This document shows positions 62,015 to 64,000 of a stretch of 64,000 nt of DNA, piece after piece; within the stretch, counting starts at the first letter, position 1; each line of letters begins with the position of its first letter. The translations under genes and the position numbers were made by a program. The notes below the pieces were generated by a model. That model worked only from the letters and a program-made list of their open reading frames with translations, had not been told where the DNA came from and searched no databases. Source of the stretch: Symbiodinium natans (Eukaryota > Sar > Dinophyceae > Suessiales > Symbiodiniaceae); NCBI GenBank assembly GCA_905221605.1, contig CAJNDS010002307.1:256787-320786 (forward strand). Direction: 5' to 3'.

Positions 62015-63735
62015 TGAAGTTTCAAACGGGGGTTCGAATAGTTTGAATGGTTTGGGGGCCCGGCCTGGGGTCCCCAAACTATTCGAACTATTCGAACTAT
62101 TCTAAACTATTCGAACTATTCGAACCAGAGGGGTTCGAATAGTTCGAATAGTTTGGGGGCATGGCCTGGTGCCCCAAACTATTCGAACTATTCGAACCAG
62201 ATGGGTTCGAATAGTTTGGGGGCCCGGCCTGGGGCCCCCAAACTATTCGAACTATTCGAACTATTCGAAACTATTCGAACTATTCGAACCAGAGGGGTTC
62301 GAATAGTTCGAATAGTTTGGGGGCCCGGCCTGGTGCCCTAAACTATTCGAACTATTCGAACTATTCGAACCAGGGGGGTTCGAATAGTTCGAATAGTTTC
62401 GAATAGTTCGAATAGTTTGGGGCGTGCCCGGGGAGACCAGTTTGGGAGGAAGGGGGTTCGAATAGTTCGAATAGTGTGGGGGCCCCAGGCCGGGCCCCCA
62501 AACTATTCGAACTATTCGAACTATTCGAAACTATTCGAACTATTCGAACCCCCCTGGTTCGAATAGTTCGAATAGTTCGAATAGTTTGGGCGCGAGGGCT
62601 GGTGCCCCAAACTATTCGAACTATTCGAACTATTCGAACCAGGGGGGTTCGAATAGTTCGAATAGTTTCGAATAGTTCGAATAGTTCGAATAGTTTGGGG
62701 GGTCCCCGGGGAGACCAGTTTGGGAGGAAGGGGGTTCGAATAGTTCGAATAGTGTGGGGGCCCCAGGCCGGGCCCCCAAACTATTCGAACTATTCGAAAA
62801 ACTATTCGAACTATTCGAACCAGGGGGGTTCGAATAGTTCTATTCGAACCCCCCTGGTTCGAATAGTTCGAATAGTTCGAATAGTTTGGGCGCGAGGGCT
62901 GGTGCCCCAAACTATTCGAACTATTCGAACTATTCGAACCAGGGGGGTTCGAATAGTTCGAATAGTTTCGAATAGTTCGAATAGTTCGAATAGTTTGGGG
63001 GGTCCCCGGGGAGACCAGTTTGGGAGGAAGGGGGTTCGAATAGTTCGAATAGTGTGGGGGCCCCAGGCCGGGCCCCCAAACTATTCGAACTATTCGAAAC
63101 TATTCGAACTATTCGAACTATTCGAACCAGGGGGGTTCGAAAGTTCGAAATATTGTGGGCGCGTAGGGCCTTGGGTTGCCCCAAATCGTCGAACTATTCG
63201 AACTAATTCGAAACAGGGGGGTCGTAATAGTTTTTCTTTCCTTGTTGTGTTTTTAATCCCCAGTCGAATAGTTTGGGGGCGAGGGCTGGTGCCCCAAACT
63301 ATTCGAACTATTCGAACTATTCGAACCAGGGGGGTTCGAATAGTTCGAATAGTTTCGAATAGTTCGAATAGTTCGAATAGTTCGAATAGTTTGGGGGGTC
63401 CCCGGGGGGACCAGTTTGGGAGGAAGGGGGGTTCGAATAGTTCGAATAGTGTGGGGGCCCCAGGCCGGGCTCCCAAACTATTCGAACTATTCGAACTATT
63501 CGAAACTATTCGAACTATTCGAACCAGGGGGGTTCGAATAGTTCGAATAGTTTGGGCGCGAGGGCTGGTGCCCCAAACTATTCGAACTATTCGAACTATT
63601 CGAACCAGGGGGGTTCGAATAGTTCGAATAGTTTGGGGGCGACGAATAGTTCGAATAGTTTCGAATAGTTCGAATAGTTCGAATAGTTTGGGGGGGGCCC
63701 GGGGAGACCAGTTTGGGAGGAAGGGGGGTTCGCGC
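62015..63735. repeat. Inverted satellite of TTCGAATAG units with higher-order structure
   Basis: Runs of 2-4 copies of ttcgaatag alternate with runs of the complement ctattcgaa, separated by GC spacers such as tttgggggcccggcctgg and a recurring gaccagtttgggaggaaggg block (at about 62433, 62711, 63011, 63408, 63703). Bases 62641-62760 and 62941-63060 are identical, giving a 300-bp higher-order unit. The 9-bp unit keeps all frames open as tripeptides (NYS, TIR, LFE), which explains the long ORFs. A short unique insert lies at 63140-63265. Confidence 0.95.
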
Positions 63736-63756
63736 CGGCCTGGGGCCCCCAAAATT

Positions 63757-64000
63757 CAAAATTTGCCGGAATCCCCTTGGCACCCTGCAAAAGTCCCGCA
63801 AATACCGCACGAAACGGGAACGGGTAGGAACAACTTTGCGGGTCGAAATTTGCCGGGATCCCCTTGGCACCCTGGAAAAGTCCCGCAAATACCACACAAA
63901 ACGGGAACGGGTAGGAACAACTTTGCGGGTCGAAATTTGCCGGGATCCCCTTGGCACCCTGGAAAAGTCCCGCAAATACCACGCAAAACGGGAACGGGTA
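63757..64000. repeat. 87-bp tandem repeat running off the window
   Basis: Three copies starting at 63759, 63846 and 63933 (aaatttgccgg then gatccccttggcaccctg), nearly identical. Because 87 is 29 codons, the minus strand shows an open 29-residue repeat (GICGTFPGCQGDPGKF and so on). Probably satellite; coding cannot be excluded because it continues beyond the window. Confidence 0.9.

Noticed and set aside
62153-63975. Long Asn-Tyr-Ser, Thr-Ile-Arg and Leu-Phe-Glu repeat proteins
   Set aside because: A 9-bp satellite keeps every frame open as tripeptides; spacers and orientation switches are not protein-like.
1-64000. CRISPR array, tRNA, rRNA or spliced-leader sequence
   Set aside because: The repeats are telomeric, satellite or inverted and lack equal unique spacers. 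I looked for the dinoflagellate spliced-leader core (ccattttggctcaag) by eye and did not find it. No cloverleaf or rRNA-like block was recognised.

Overview
This is nuclear DNA from a eukaryote, most likely a dinoflagellate (Symbiodiniaceae-like). Three observations support this. The plant/alveolate telomere unit TTTAGGG/CCCTAAA is scattered through almost the whole window in short arrays on both strands. Coding sequence occurs as small GC-rich islands of about 50-200 bp. In the one gene that can be reconstructed, introns use GT, GC and GA donors with AG|G acceptors, a known dinoflagellate trait. I see no bacterial-type genes, rRNA, tRNA or CRISPR array.

Layout. From 1 to about 61.8 kb, telomere-like arrays alternate with exon islands. 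Nearly all convincing islands read on the minus strand, so this is probably a unidirectional run of several multi-exon genes. Only one gene is named with confidence: a 14-exon MFS transporter of the MFSD6-like family (46090 down to 38937). Its exons join into one uninterrupted frame of about 455 codons. Upstream of it (about 47-61.8 kb) and downstream (about 0.6-37.6 kb) lie islands of other genes that I could not name. One, at 12.8 kb, carries a WD40 signature. The islands and introns also hold dispersed hairpin (MITE-like) families, microsatellites, poly-G/C runs and an AT-rich terminal-inverted-repeat element. The last 2 kb is an inverted satellite built on a 9-bp TTCGAATAG unit, followed by an 87-bp tandem repeat running off the window end.

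The most interesting feature is the relation between telomere arrays and exons. At two loci (20.2 kb and 15.0 kb) a pure telomere array splits an exon, and the exon sequence on its two sides is a direct duplication of about 26 bp. In both cases the duplication supplies a GC donor and an AG|G acceptor, so splicing would remove the array and one copy and restore the frame without a scar. This is the signature expected of recent intron gain by telomere-repeat insertion, an introner-like process using telomeric DNA. Other arrays at 42.2, 32.7, 34.6 and 18.5 kb also sit between or beside direct duplications. All exon boundaries outside the transporter are approximate, and islands are given as partial coding exons.
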